Source: Chenopodium formosanum (taxonomy: Eukaryota > Streptophyta > Magnoliopsida > Caryophyllales > Amaranthaceae). From it: DNA of 64,000 nucleotides. The position numbers were made by a program, and so were the translations under genes. The stretch lies in NCBI GenBank assembly GCA_024500155.1, contig CM044868.1, positions 30,415,165 through 30,479,164 of the forward strand, read 5' to 3'. The notes under the pieces are model-generated. The model was not told where the DNA came from, did no database searches, and worked only from the letters and a program-made list of their open reading frames with translations. Below are positions 1 through 11,389 of this stretch, piece after piece; the first letter of the stretch is position 1; each line of letters begins with the position of its first letter.

Positions 1-1591
1 AATATAAATTCATGATCCTGTATGTACAACATAAATTTCTGTATAATAAAATAAACCAAAATCATAATATTTAATTTTGGACTTTGAATGAGGGTGAATA
101 TCTACTAAACTATAAACACCACCAATCAATAAATATTGAAATTGTCGAAGTCAAATACAAAGTGCCAAATCAAAACAAATTTTATTATCTTTTGTATTTA
201 ATTAGTTACATCTCAAGTACTTTTTATACAATTCAAATACAAAAACAAAGAACCTAAACTAGAAAATGAATCCATGATCTTTAAGAATTTCTTCTCCTTT
301 ATATCCGATTATTCTGTTGAATGCAAAAAAAGTTATATAACACACAATAAAAGTTAAAAGTAGATATTTATATAAGAGTCATTGACCATAATAATAAAAC
401 ATGTTTAACAATAATATATTCAATTATACGTTTGCGGGCAATAACACAAAAAAATTAAACACAAAATTGTACATCTTCAACATCATTTCAAAACTAATCA
501 TCACAAACACAAAAATCATAAACTTAATTCATAAAATATCACATTAATCGATCGGATGAACTGTCAACAAAATGAAAACTAAAAAATAAAAATAGATTTG
601 GGAAAAGAAGAACAACAAATAAGACATGAACGGTTGAAAATAAACAATAGATTTTCATCGATCCTAAAATCACAACCCTCACAATCACAGATTCAAATGA
701 TAATTGATACTCATATGAATTCGACAATCAAATGTAATTATAAAGAAATTAATGCTCATATGAAATTAAAGGGAGGATAGAGAAGTTGACTTGCTTGATG
801 AAAATTAGGCAACCATAGTTGTCAAGGAAGAGAGAATTTGACGAGTTTTCTCTTAGTTGCTTGTTGTATTGCCATTGATGAAGCTCCAAATTAAAGTTGT
901 TTTGACTAAGAAAGAGATGGGTGTTTTGCAAGTAGAGAAGGTGATGGAGATGAGATAGTGCTTATTGGAGTTAGGGTTAGAGCAATGAAGAAGCTTTAAA
1001 CTAGATCTGAGTAGGGAGAGAGGGAAAAAGAAAGAGAAAGAGGAAATTTCTAAAGAGAGGGAAGAGAAGAAGCCATGAACGGCTGTTGAGAAAATATGAT
1101 GGGCGTTCAAACCAGCCGACAAGGAATAGGGTTTTGGTATTTTTTTTTATTTTTTTTTATAAATATGTTAAAATCAAATAGAACGGTTAACTAAGAAGGC
1201 GTTCTATGTAGTACAGTCACTATTTTTTTTTAAAAAAAAAAAAAAAAATCAAATAGAGTGGTTAACTTAGATAGGCGTTGTATAAAATCCAAGAGATCGC
1301 CTATCTAAGGGCTTGTTTGGCATCATTTTTGGTTTTTAGTTTTCTGTTTTTTTCAAAACTAAAAACCAAAAACAGGAAACAAGAAAAAGGAGTTTCCACT
1401 TTTTTGTTGCCAGTTTTCAAAAATATTATGATTTTAATAAGTTTATATAATTTTTGATTCATTATGTGGCATATATCATATATTTTTATATAACAAAAAA
1501 CCAAAAAACAGAAAACCACAGCAATGCCAAACGAACCCTAAGTTACCCGTTCTATGTCTTGTGTTTCTTATTCTATTTTTTTGGTGTAGTG
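1..1591. mobile_element. CACTA (En/Spm) transposon, right-hand part
   Basis: The right end reads ...TTTTTTTGGTGTAGTG at 1577-1591, the inverted form of a CACTA terminus. Degenerate subterminal repeats of the type AGAACGGTTAACTAAG...GCGTTCTAT lie at 1181-1210, 1255-1285, 1290-1306 and 1537-1556, as CACTA elements carry for transposase binding. The left end lies outside the window. The flank at 1592 opens with TAT, the presumed 3-bp target duplication, and is LINE coding sequence, so this element landed in the LINE. Bases 1-780 are AT-rich with no recognisable gene. Bases 800-1120 are purine-rich (CT-rich on the minus strand) and resemble a gene leader. No transposase is seen, so this part looks non-autonomous or truncated. 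Confidence 0.72.
1309..1538. mobile_element. Tourist-like (PIF/Harbinger) MITE
   Basis: A 230-bp insertion begins GGGCTTGTTTGGCAT and ends ATGCCAAACGAACCC, giving terminal inverted repeats that match at 13 of 15 positions. It is flanked on both sides by TAA (1306-1308 and 1539-1541), the target duplication typical of PIF/Harbinger Tourist MITEs. The interior has a second inverted pair (GTTTTTAGTTTTCTG against AACTAAAAACC) and no coding capacity. It sits in the subterminal region of the CACTA element. Confidence 0.85.
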
Positions 1592-2076
1592 TATACACCA
1601 CTCCATGTTCCATCCAATCCTACCTATTTCATTGATGGTCCAAAGAATTACTTTTTCTTGTGACCTCTTACTTTGTAGGATGTCCACCAACTTACTAGCA
1701 TCTGTTTTAATATTTATGCTTTGGAGGCCTGCTTCCCAACACCACTTAATTGCTTCCAAAACAGGCAATAGTTTCTACTTGCAGGGGTGTTTGCTACCCC
1801 ATATGAGGAACCTTTCATATTTTTCACTGTTCCATCATACTCCAATACCCATCCTTCTCCCCTTCTTCTCGTTGCCTTGTTCCAACCCCCATCAATTTGT
1901 ATCAAAAATCGTGTTATACCCGTTTCCTTTTTTCCTATGCTTGCTATCTTGTAACCTAGGGGGTTGTTCACCTCTTCCTTTGGTTGATGGAGAAACTCCA
2001 GTTGTTGAGAATCGTTGTGCTCATAATTAATCATTTTGATTTTGCACACTTTTCTCCACCCTATCAAGTATCCCAT
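1592..2076 (-). pseudogene. LINE RNase H domain (broken)
   Basis: Two overlapping minus-strand frames (1714-2076, then 1568-1768) carry an RNase H domain of the kind at the C terminus of many plant L1-type LINEs. The first has the opening strand with its catalytic Asp (IQIDGGWNKATRRRGEGWVL). The second has the later helix and strand (EAIKWCWEAGL, IKTDASKLVDIL). The frame change between them around 1714-1768 is a frameshift. The CACTA insertion at 1591 cuts off the rest. This is the 3' end of the same LINE whose RT lies at 3027-4318. Confidence 0.75.
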
Positions 2077-2508
2077 TTATATGAGTTCTAGTACCTTGAA
2101 AGCTGAACTCATTCCTAGCCAACCATATTTCCTACATTATGGCTAGAGGGTAGTGATACTATTACTACCTTTTCCATCCAAGTTATAAAATTGCTGGATA
2201 TACTATTGTATCCAATCTTTGATTGAAATACTAGGACTTATAGTTGAAACAATACCAAGGCTTCCACATTGTCACACTCGTTTTGCTACTATACAAGACC
2301 TTAGAGTAGGGTTAATACTTTCTTCTTTTCCACATATATCACAAGCTCCGCTTTCACATATGTTACGAAGATTTAGGTTACTTTTAACAGGTAGACCATT
2401 ATAAAAAATTTTCCAGATAAAGATTTTCCATTTGGGTAAGACTTTTTGCTGCCAAAAGAATTTTAAAATTTTTACCTTTTAATCTGTAACTCTATCATTG
2501 TATGCAAG

Positions 2509-2865
2509 CTAGCTCATTAGAAAAGTATAATTAGATTTTGTAGTAAACTTCCCTGAGTTCGTATGATCCCATTGTAGCAGGTCCTCTATCTCCTTCCCTG
2601 GTAACTCCATAGCCCCTATTTCCACAGCATCCTTTGCATTGAAGGCCTTTCTTAGCTCCATTTCTTTCCAAGTCCAAGAGACCTTGATAATAAATATGTC
2701 AACCTTCCATATCATTGCTTGTCTCAGAGTAACTTCTGAGTTAGCCTCTGGTATTCTTCCATTAACCCATTTATCTTTGAAAACTCCTATTTTTGCACCA
2801 TTCCAAACTTGTGCACCTCTAGTATTCAGTTGATACAGAGGTGTGCTTGAAGTGGGGGTTTCCAT
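2509..2865 (-). pseudogene. LINE zf-RVT region (broken)
   Basis: The 118-residue minus-strand frame carries the segment that follows RT in plant LINEs, the zf-RVT region: NGAKIGVFKDKWVNG near the start and WDHTNSGKFTTKSNYTFL near the end, in the usual order. The run from 2077 to 2508 joins it to the RNase H domain but holds only short broken frames, including a Cys-containing stretch typical of this linker. Stops and shifts show it is dead. Confidence 0.72.
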
Positions 2866-4318
2866 GAGTGCCCCTTTATAAAATTTAATTCATTCTTGCG
2901 TATACCACTCATCCCCCATGACAACTTTGTATTGTTACCCTTTTGTATTTTACCAATCTTGAGCATCGAACTTCCCTTTGTAGAGAATACTCTCGCAACT
3001 AGCAATTGGGGGTTGTTATGCATTCTTCACGATTGTTTCATTAGTAGTGTATCATTTATGACCTCCACATTTCTCACCCCTAAACCCCCCATTCCACGAG
3101 GAAGCTGAACAATGCTTTTCCTCACCCAATGTATCCCCTTGTTTCCCTTATTTCCCCATAAGAAGTTAAAAATCAAGCTCTCAATTTTTGAAACAATACT
3201 ACCTGGCAGCTTGAAGCTATTCATCACATGAGCAGCCATTATAATCAAAACCGTATTTGCCAAAATAATTTTAGAGACTAAAGGAAAGCTTACAAGAATT
3301 CCATGAGAAAATTCTCTTAGCAATTGTGTCTACCAAATATAAACAATTGGAACTTTTTTTACCTCTCACGTCTATAGGAACCCCTAGATGATTACCAAGG
3401 TTCTCCACATCCCTCATTCTTAGGATGTTCTTAAATGCCAACTGATTTTGGTCTGAAGTGCTTGGACTAAATTTGACAAAAGACTTATTAAGGTTTAGTT
3501 GCTCCCCTGAAATTCGACAGAATCGCTAAACTGTAGACACCCCTTCTTGGCATGCCTTCGTTGAAGCTTGGAAGAAAAGAAGAGCATCATCTGCAAAAAA
3601 TAAGTGACTAATTCTTGGAGCATTCCTTGTAGTTTTAATACCCTTGAAGAGATTGATATCCTCTCCAATTCTCAGCATTGTCGAAAGTATAGCCATACAA
3701 AACAAAGATAAATATAGTGATAATGGGTCTCCCTGTAGAAGCCCACACTTTTGTTCGAAAGACTCCGAAGTGTTCCTATTAATAAGAACCTTATACGAGA
3801 CCGTAGAAAAATGTTAGGAGCACAAAGAGATCTAGTGTTCCGGAAAGCCATATTTTCTCAAAATGATCACAAAAAAGTCCCATCTCACTCAATCGTAAGC
3901 CTTGCTCATATCCATTTTTTATCCCCACTAAGTCTTGAACTTTCTTTTGTTTGTAAATAAGAGTTAGGATTTCATGACTTAGAAGCGTATTATCCAGCAT
4001 AAGTCTCCCCAGCACAAAAGCATCTTGATATTATGAGATTAAGCTTGGTAAGACTTGTTTGACCCTATTTACCATACATTTCGAAATGCATTTATAGATA
4101 GAATTGCAGAGACGTATCGGCCTTAAATGTCCTACCTCCTCTGGATTATCCACCTTTGAAATAATAGTAAGGATTGAGTGACTCCACAATTTTAACAGGA
4201 ATCCACTGTTAAAAAAAAACTAGTAACTCCCTTAACCACCGAATGTCCTACAATATCCCAGTGCTGTTTAAAGAATTCTGCATTAAACCCATCTAGGCCC
4301 GGGGATTTGTCATTTTAA
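2866..4318 (-). pseudogene. LINE reverse transcriptase (broken)
   Basis: Reading leftward from 4318, the minus strand encodes the RT start (NDKSPGLDGFNAEFFK, about 4250-4310), the QGDPLS box (about 3730) and the catalytic FADD box (about 3590), a plant LINE variant of YADD. The thumb and post-RT segment at 3027-3323 (FPLVSKIILANTVLI, FNFLWGNKGNKGIHWVRKSI) follows. Frames are interrupted by many stops. The domain is cut at 4318/4319 by Element 1, and its upstream half resumes at 33982. The reading frame across the two halves is consistent once a single copy of the 5-bp target site is counted. Confidence 0.82.
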
Positions 4319-5591
4319 ATACTTTTAGGGAATATTTCAAGCATTACCCCAAACTTGAACCCCACTATGATCATACACTAAAGCATGGTGGCGTCAAAAG
4401 GGAAAGAAGCTAGAGCAAAAGAGTCGCCAACAAGTTTTAGGAACATGTAAACCGTTCACAGGGTGAAGGTTACACCCCTTAACGATCCAGGAGATTGTCA
4501 ACTCCAATAGGTCTGGAGCCATGACTGGTAGTTTGAGGATGAAGAAACAATCCAACCTAAAAGAGATTGAATCTGCCCTAATAATAGGCCTCTACTTTAT
4601 TTTGATCGTATTCATGTGCGCTTTCTGACTAACATGCAATCATTAGGTTAACCCTAAACTTGTTTATCTATGTTGGTTGAATATTAATGCACAAATAAAA
4701 TTATTATTGGAGATCACTTAAATTATAATCAAATTAACCCAAATCAAGATTATTAATTATCTTATTAAGCGTGATTACAAGTACAAATTCCCTTTAAACA
4801 TGCATAAAAGGTGTGATCAAGCAATAACTATAAATATAACATCAAGCAACATAATAACATTCATAATAAATAACAATCATAATTATAATCATTATCACAA
4901 CAATTATAAAAATTATAAAAATAATCATGTTAAAGCATAATATTAGCAAAATCCTAGGCATGATACTAACAAGATTAATATATAACAAACCCTAGCATGT
5001 CACTAAACAATAAAAATCAAAGCTTTAACCCTAACATGATACTATCATGAATATTAGAAAAAGAATAAGAAACATTGCAGGAATCACAATTGTCATATTT
5101 GATATTAGAAATTATAGTTGTTACCCTAAACAAGATACTAGGAAGATCAAAACGCCCTAACATGACACTAGGAATCAAAATAACAACCTAGACATGATTT
5201 CTATATCATACAAACAATGCAAACAACTAAAGCACTTACTTGGATGCCTCGTATCTCTTTCTAATAACAAAATACACACGTTAGTAACTTCAAGGAAAAT
5301 ATAATTAAATTAAATAATTGAATGAAATTTTAGACTAGATTTGGGACCAAACCCTCAGAAATCAAACCTTTCACGTCTAGGGTGAAGGCAACTTTGAACT
5401 TGCCTAGGTGTTTCTAGATCTTGTGAATTCGAAATTTTGTATGCAAAAGGCTAGTTTAGAAAAGAAAGAAAAGAATCTTGATGAGAGTTGGTGAAAGAGA
5501 AAATTAGAGAGAACAAGAATTAATGAGAAGAATTGATGATTATTGATGGAATTTGATGGAAAGTGATGATTGAAAACGGAGGTTTTAGGAG

Positions 5592-5603
5592 GCTATTTAT
5601 AGA
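5592..5603 (-). promoter_or_regulatory. LTR TATA box, Element 1 3' LTR
   Basis: CTATTTATAGAG reads CTCTATAAATAG on the element strand. Equivalent boxes sit at the same place in the LTRs at 30706, 33229, 51462, 56391 and 63972. The GC-palindrome array lies 60-135 bp upstream of it in the element direction. Confidence 0.7.
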
Positions 5604-5662
5604 GAAAATCTGCCGGACGGATAGAAAAACAAATCAGAGTTTCAACGAGAATAAAACTGATT

Positions 5663-5728
5663 AGCGCCAAACGCTGGACATTAGCGCTAGGCGCCAAGCA
5701 TTAGCGCCAGACGCTAATCTTGTAGTCA
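5663..5728 (-). repeat. 20-bp GC-palindrome array, cluster 1 (LTR)
   Basis: AGCGCC/AGCGCT cores begin at 5663, 5683, 5703 and about 5723, each 20 bp apart, with the inverted partner (ACGCT, GGCGCC) 7 bp further on. Each unit approximates TAGCGCC-A-GGCGCTA plus a 5-nt spacer. The surrounding sequence is AT-rich. Confidence 0.8.
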
Positions 5729-6340
5729 AGCGCTAGAAACTAATTTCACGCGTTTTCTTAATTTTGATAAAATTTAGCCGTACAGAAAGGCAAATCATAT
5801 TTTCCGTAAAACACTTTTTCATTCTGATTAAAACTCTAAAAAGTCAACCAAAGTCAATTTATCAATGCTAATTAAATCAGGAATGAAAAGAACCTTCTAG
5901 AAGAATCTAGAAAATTAAAATCAATTCTAATTGCATTAGGAATGATAAATCAATATTAGGCCCTCCTCTAGATCATTGGGCCGCATATAAGGATCAAACC
6001 GGGCCCAGTTTAGTAATTTGGCCATAACTTCCTCATTATTCATCGGAAATGGGCTTATAATATATCGTTGGAAAGCTCTTTTCAAACCCGATCTAACTAA
6101 GCTATTATTGGACCCTTGCCATGAATCAAACCAAACTGGATTGGCTGTTTTCTCAAAAATAGGTTTTCAAAAATAGAGAGAAAGAAAAGAAATATTTTCA
6201 AAAACAGAAATAAGAGATATTTTAATAAAAACATCTTAATCACTAGACTTTTCACACTTTGATTTCATTTGATTATGATTCGACGCGAAGGGTACTCATC
6301 ACCGGGTTCGGTTTTGGGGAGACACAAATGGGTGTCTATA

Positions 6341-6356
6341 GAAGCCCCCACTTTGA
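6341..6356 (-). other. Element 1 polypurine tract
   Basis: GAAGCCCCCACTTTGA on the plus strand reads TCAAAGTGGGGGCTTC on the element strand, directly before the 3' LTR. The same tract borders the 3' LTRs of Element B (29986-30000) and Element 2 (52468-52483). It primes second-strand synthesis. Confidence 0.85.
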
Positions 6357-6649
6357 CCGAGTTTGGAGAAACGCAAGTTTCAAAAACAAAAGTCAAAGCA
6401 TCGATAGGGACGGAGAATGATTCAGAACGTTCTGCGATCCTAAATCATTCTTGTAATATTGATACCTGCAAACTAGCGTTAGTTAAAACAGATAAAAGAG
6501 TTAAGAAAAGCGTAACTTGCACCGTCGAGCACACGTCTCTGGAGGGTAACCAATTTGTTGCTGTTGCATTGCTGTTGCTGACAACCTTCCACAATCTAGG
6601 GAACGCCGTCGATCAATGTTGCTACATCTCGAGCCTTTTTCTTGAACCA
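6357..6649 (-). other. Element 1 3' UTR, unique part
   Basis: A non-coding stretch between the polypurine tract and the tandem array. It contains a conserved block (TTTGGAGAAACGCAAGTTTC and what follows) also found at 29880-29985 (inverted) and 52490-52660. The open frame here is fortuitous because it is antisense to the element and not conserved as protein. Confidence 0.6.
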
Positions 6650-7142
6650 TAGTGACAACCTTTCTAATCATAGAAAGAGTCGTCGAAGACTGCCTCATCA
6701 CGAACCACTCTTCTCAAATATCGGTGACAACCTCCACAATCTTAGCAAATGCCGCCGAAGACCGCCCATCTCGTGCTATCTTCTCAAATCTTGGTGACAA
6801 CCTCCACAATCATAGAGAACGCTATCGAAGACCGCCCATCTTGTGCTATCCTCGCAAATCTTGGGTGACAACCTCCACAATCTTAGTGAATGCTGTCAAA
6901 GACTTCCCATATCGTGATGTCTTCTCAAATCTTGGGTGACAAACTCCACAATCTCAGCGAATGTCGTCGAAGACCTCCCATCTCGTGTATCTTCTCAAAT
7001 CTTGGGTGACAACCTCCAAAATCTTAGCAAATGCTGTCAAAGACTTCCCATCTCGTGCTGTCTTCTCAAATCTTGGGTGACAACCTCCACAATCTTAGCG
7101 AATGCTGTCAAAGACTTCCCATCTTGTGCTGTCTTCTCAAAT
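6650..7142 (-). repeat. 71-bp tandem repeat in Element 1 3' UTR (first block)
   Basis: About seven diverged copies carry the phrase TGACAACCTCCACAATC at about 6651, 6723, 6794, 6866, 6937, 7005 and 7076, with spacing mostly 71-72 bp. Each unit also has TCTCGTGCT and CTTCTCAAATCTTGG. Tandem arrays in the 3' UTR are a known trait of Tat/Ogre elements and a source of satellite DNA. The array continues at 8701 after a CACTA insertion and recurs in diverged form in Element 2 (53030-53280). Confidence 0.85.
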
Positions 7143-8700
7143 CACTAGTAGAAAAATACAAAAAGGAAACCCCCAATAGGCACCGGTTCAGGCCAAACCG
7201 GTGCAAAAAACCGGCCTACAATTGGGCGGGGAATTAGACCAAGAACAATGGCACCGGTTCATTTCAAACCGGTGCCAAAAATAAAAAGGCCACCAGTTTG
7301 AACCGGTGCCATTGAACCGTTGCTCCAAAAAAAAAAACGGCCTTTCCTTTATATATATATACCCTAAAAACACCTAACCTACCTCCTTCTCTCTCCTCAT
7401 TCTCTCTCCTCGGCACTTCTCCTTCTCTCTCCTCTTATCTCGATCCGCTTCACCTTCTTTCTCCTCTAATCTAGATCGCGCGGCGCCGGCGTTCCTCTCC
7501 TCCCCTCCTTCTCTCTCTGACCTCTCTTCTCTGTCTACTCTCCCTTCTCTGTCCTCTCTGTCCTCTTCTGTCTCGATCTTCGACCTCTCTTCTGTCTTCT
7601 TCCCACCACCACCGACGCCACTAACCACCGCCGCCACCAAGTCCACTTATTTTCTGGTCAAATTTGAGGTTAGTGCATGTTTCTGGGTTTAATTGGTAAG
7701 GGTTTCTGGGTTTAATTATTTATGTTATATGCCTTAATTTTTTTGGGTTTGATTGTTGTAATATTGTTCAAAATTGATTGGTGTAATTATAATTCATTGC
7801 CTTAATGTTTTTTGGGTTTGATTGTTGTAAATTTGCACTTAATTGATTTTTCGAAATTTTTGGGATTAATTGATTTTCGAAAGTTTAAGGGTTAATTGTT
7901 TTTCTTGGTTAATTGATTTTCGAAAGTTTCTGGATTAATTGATTTTCGAAAGTTTTGGGGTTAATTGATTTTCGAAAGTTTTGGGGTTAATTCAATGTTT
8001 GTGCGGTTTTCTGGGTTTTTTATATTGATTTTCTCTTTCTCTTGCATGCATGAGTTTTCTAGGTTATTGTTTCTTGTTTTTTTTTTTGAGTTTTAATAAT
8101 TTCTGGGTTATTATTGATGCAGGTGTTAATTCATGCTACAATTCAAGGATTCAAGACTTTTTTTTTGGAATATTGTTTTGTATTGTAATTTTTATTCTTA
8201 TTTTTATTTTTTTATTGTTTTACAATTTCAATTTCTGAGTTGAATTTCATTATAATTTATTGTAACTTTTTAACTTTTTTTTGTATTGTACAATAACAAT
8301 TTATTTGAATATAATGTGATTTACAATTGTTTTGATGTTGAATATAACAATTTCGATCAAGACTCCGTATTTTACCATTTTGTTTGGTTCGTATTTCTGA
8401 TGTTTGTTAACTTATTTTTATATTATTTTTATTATTATTGCAAGAAAAAAGTAAAAAAAAAATAAAAAAATAAAAAAAAGCACTGGTTAACCGGTTCCTA
8501 AAAGAGCTTCCACTATAATAATAATATTTCGCGGAACTATTTAAGGCACCGGTTAACCGGTGCCAAAACCGGTTTATGGCACTGGTTTTGAACCGGTGCC
8601 AAAAAGGGGGGTATTTGGCACCCCCCCACATAGGCACGGGTTCAAACCGGTGCCTTAGGCCGGGTTTGAACCGGTGCCAAATGCGTTTTTTCACGTAGTG
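7143..8700. mobile_element. Non-autonomous CACTA element in Element 1
   Basis: This 1558-bp element starts CACTAGTAGAAAAATAC and ends TTTTTTCACGTAGTG, flanked by AAT at 7140-7142 and 8701-8703; removing it restores the 71-bp repeat. Subterminal copies of GGCACCGGTT...AACCGGTGCC in both orientations lie at 7180-7315 and 8480-8690, the arrangement used for transposase binding. The interior has a CT-rich leader-like block (7380-7640), a GTTAGT donor-like site near 7670, a T-rich intron-like stretch and an acceptor-like TTGATGCAG near 8119, which looks like a captured 5' UTR with leader intron. No transposase gene is present. Five copies of a TTAATTGATTTTCGAAAG unit lie at 7835-7985. Confidence 0.93.
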
Positions 8701-8890
8701 AATCTTGGGTGACAACCTCCACAATCTCAGCGAATGTTGTCGAAGACTGCCCATCTCGTGCTATCTTCTCAAATCTTGGTGACAACCTCCACAATCTTAG
8801 TGAATGATGTCGAAGACTTCCCATCTCGTGCTGTCTTCTCAAATCTTTGGTGACAACCTCCACAATCTTAGCGAATGCTGTCGAAAAATA
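8701..8890 (-). repeat. 71-bp tandem repeat, second block
   Basis: The array cut by the CACTA insertion resumes here with copies at about 8707, 8780 and 8848. The last unit merges into a block (CTTGAAGTCATCCTCAGTTG) shared with 53430-53460 and, inverted, with 29385-29410. Confidence 0.8.
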
Positions 8891-10402
8891 ACTTTACTTG
8901 AAGTCATCCTCAGTTGTTGCGATTATATTCCAAAGAAAATCACCGAAGACCAACGCTTGTCAATCTTTAAAGCTCGCTTGAACTTGCTTTAGCCAGTGCG
9001 TCGGCGCTTTTGCTGCTTGTAAACTAGTATGTCAGTGCTTTGAATTGTGAACCTGTATGTCGGTGCTTCTGAACCAGTATGTCGGTGCTTTTAATTGTGA
9101 ACCTGTATGTTAGTGCTTCTGTTGTTTATGAACCATTATATTGGTGCCTTTGCGATGAGCCAATGTTTAGGCGCTTTAAGCTAAGTGAGACGATCTTTCG
9201 ACAGGTCGATCACTTATTTGCGATTATAATCAAGTTGACTACTCAATCATGTCAAATTGCTTATAGGGGCTAACTGGCGTACCAAGGAACCCGAAATTGT
9301 TGTATGATGACGAAATAACCATTCTGACTGGCTTAGAGTTCTGTCGCCGCTGCAACGCCTCTGGCGCCGCAATTTTGCTCTGTCGCCAGGCAACAGCCTT
9401 GTCATCTGGCGCTAGAGTCGGGTCTTCCCTATTTTGATCCTGTTGCTGTTGTTCGTTGCTCAATTTCACTTCAAACTTTGAAATTGGTCATTTCCTTTCA
9501 ACCAAATCCACTCAAATATTTTGTAAATTAAAGCTCTTCATCTTTAATTTTACTAATCCATGTAGTAAAATCCTCTCATCTTGGAAAAGTCTCTTGTGTC
9601 ATATTCGCGGTTTTTTTTTTTTTAGAAAAAATTCGGGAATGTTCTTGCTTGCTGAGATGCACCTGCATTTATTATTTTTTAACTATAGGACTTTGCTCAT
9701 CTCTTTAATTATCTTAGGGTAAACCTAAGGCTTAGTGTTTCTTGACTCATTGACTTGTCGTGACTCAAGGTATGAACTTGACTCACTGTGATTGACTGAC
9801 TCGAGGTTGACTCGACTGCATCATAATGTGATCGTGCGACTCGAAAATGCAAAAAAACAAAAATTTTCTGTCATTTTTGTGGAGGGTACCGACTTTCTCC
9901 CGAAAAAGGAAGACGCTTAAAAAAAAGAATCGAAGGGAAGTTCTTTGAAGGTGCATGTTGAATGTGCTTAGTCAAATGTTGTTTGATAATCTCTCTCAAA
10001 GTGCTAGGATTAATTTATCCTAGGCTATCCTAGTTGACTCAATAATGAAAGTATGTAGGTAACTTAGGCACGGAGGCTAAGTACTTCATACTTTGTTATG
10101 CAATGATGATTGATGTTGATATAACAATGCATGCTTCAGCATTGTATTAAGATTTCATGACAAAGGGTTCCTACGGGAAGTATATTTGGTCATGTATCTG
10201 TGCAGTGTGTGAAAGTGACACTAAAGTTAGGCCGCAAAGGCTAAGTGTGTGGGAAAAAGATATTGAAAAGAGTTAGTGGTGGTGACTCTATAGGCTAGGT
10301 AGGCTAATGATGTAAGGATCAAGCCCCTAAGTCTAGCTCTAAGTGAAAAGGGATAAGCATTGGAAATTCCTAGATATGATCAATTATAAGTGTAAATATG
10401 AA
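8891..10402 (-). other. Element 1 3' UTR, distal part
   Basis: No gene is seen. Bases 9000-9170 hold about five short degenerate repeats (TATGTCGGTGCTTCTGAACCAG type, 28-35 bp) that recur at 53575-53660 and, inverted, at 29210-29300. Bases 9342-9420 hold a GC-palindrome array. Bases 9730-9860 contain many TGACTC/GACTCG words, and 9880-10400 match 54680-55195 of Element 2 closely, so this is family sequence. Confidence 0.65.
9342..9415 (-). repeat. 20-bp GC-palindrome array, cluster 2 (3' UTR)
   Basis: Cores GTCGCC 9343, GGCGCC 9363, GTCGCC 9382 (partner 9389) and GGCGCT 9408 keep the 20-bp step. A GTCGCC variant replaces AGCGCC in part of the array. Confidence 0.75.
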
Positions 10403-10520
10403 TGCATTTTATTACGGTCGCTCCTCAATGTGAGGTTACCTACGTATTCGTTAGGAATCAGGCCGAACGTAGCTCTAGCCGAACCTCGCACAAGTGTGTG
10501 TATACCTCAAAAAGGTCTTT
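10403..10520 (-). other. Conserved post-integrase segment, Element 1
   Basis: The element strand reads GAGCTACGTTCGGCCTGATTCC followed by GATACGTAGGTAACC. The same segment follows the integrase stop in Element B (23300-23350) and occurs in Element 2 (55195-55300). In Element 1 it sits about 900 bp from gag, so the whole protease-integrase region has been lost between them. The overlapping plus-strand frame is a shadow. Confidence 0.75.
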
Positions 10521-11103
10521 TTAAGGGTTGTAACGTGGTTAGGCTAAAGGTTTGAAGAAGAAAGGGATAAAAGGCTCAAGACCCTAGATAAGCCCCCAAG
10601 GTGTGCAACCTTGCTTTTGAATCTTTGTATTTTTTATGCTTGAGTTTCTACTCTTTTTTTTAGCTCTCTTTTCTTTTTGCTTTATTTATTTTATTTTAAT
10701 AAGTCTGGTCAATCCCAATCATGCGGTCTATCACTCACTTGGCATTCATGTTTCTCAGGCACGGTACCGAGCACTCGATAAGAAACGCAATCTGAGACGT
10801 GTTCATATCAAAGACATGTTCATGTCAAAGACATTGGAACACTTGCTCTTTTGTACACTTTTATTTATTTTTTTGCTATTTTAATCTTTTGAAGTCACTC
10901 AAGCTTTTTAAAATTGCATAAGTTACACACTATCACATCCCAAGGTTAGGTAGATGTGGGTTGAAGAAAGAAAGGTCAATCGTTAGATGAGGCTCAAAAA
11001 GGTTTATCAAAAAAAGATTGTATATTTGAAGGGTGAAAGATAATATGATGTGGCTACAAGGGGTGCCTCAAATCATTGGTATATCTTGTGCTTAGTTTGA
11101 CAT

Positions 11104-11159
<56 letters not shown>

Positions 11160-11389
11160 AATGTAATGAAATGATCATATACAAAGAAATAAATGCTCAT
11201 TTTATTAAAAGGGGAAAAGAAAGAATCTACAAAATTAATCTAAGGGAAAAGAAAGGTGCCTATGGTAGACTTATTAGGGAAAGGGTAAATAAAGAATAGA
11301 AAAAGAGGTCATGAAATCTTGTCGTTGAAGCTCGCCTCTTATCTTGTGTCGTTTCCTTTATCATCACTCGCTCTTCTTGTTAATTGGAG
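10521..11389 (-). other. Element 1 spacer between post-integrase segment and gag
   Basis: Non-coding. Bases 10690-11047 match 55505-55870 of Element 2, including CTCAGGCACGGTACCGAGCACTCGAT and the run ending GATATGATG (approximate). The pol deletion junction must lie between about 11050 and 11390. Confidence 0.55.
11107..11158 (-). repeat. Poly(T) run of about 50 bases
   Basis: An almost pure T run, poly(A) on the element strand. It lies in the interval where gag ends and the post-integrase region begins in this pol-less element. It could be slippage, or a scar of reverse transcription from a polyadenylated or spliced template. Confidence 0.85.

Larger units (their letters stand above)
4324..6340 (-). 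repeat. Element 1 3' LTR
   Basis: This 2017-bp LTR lies in minus orientation. Its left end TTTAGGG is a mutated TGTAGGG (reverse of CCCTACA). Its right end GGGTGTCTATA would be GGGTGTCTACA in a canonical LTR, so the element-sense start is TA instead of TG. It aligns along its length with 31977-33976, with scattered substitutions. A TATA box (5592-5603) and a GC-palindrome array (5663-5728) mark the U3 promoter. The rest is AT-rich and non-coding. Confidence 0.9.

Noticed and set aside
6269..7237. Chain of plus-strand frames as a repeat protein
   Set aside because: Antisense to Element 1 and produced by the 71-bp DNA repeat; frames shift from unit to unit and lack conservation in Element 2.
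7374..7646. Glu/Arg-rich minus-strand frame as a gene
   Set aside because: It is the reverse of a CT-rich leader-like stretch inside the CACTA element.
10343..10555. Plus-strand frame alike at 55171-55371 (VRLPTY.LGIRPNV) as a conserved small protein
   Set aside because: The similarity is at DNA level and matches the post-integrase segment on the other strand, which in Element B is non-coding.
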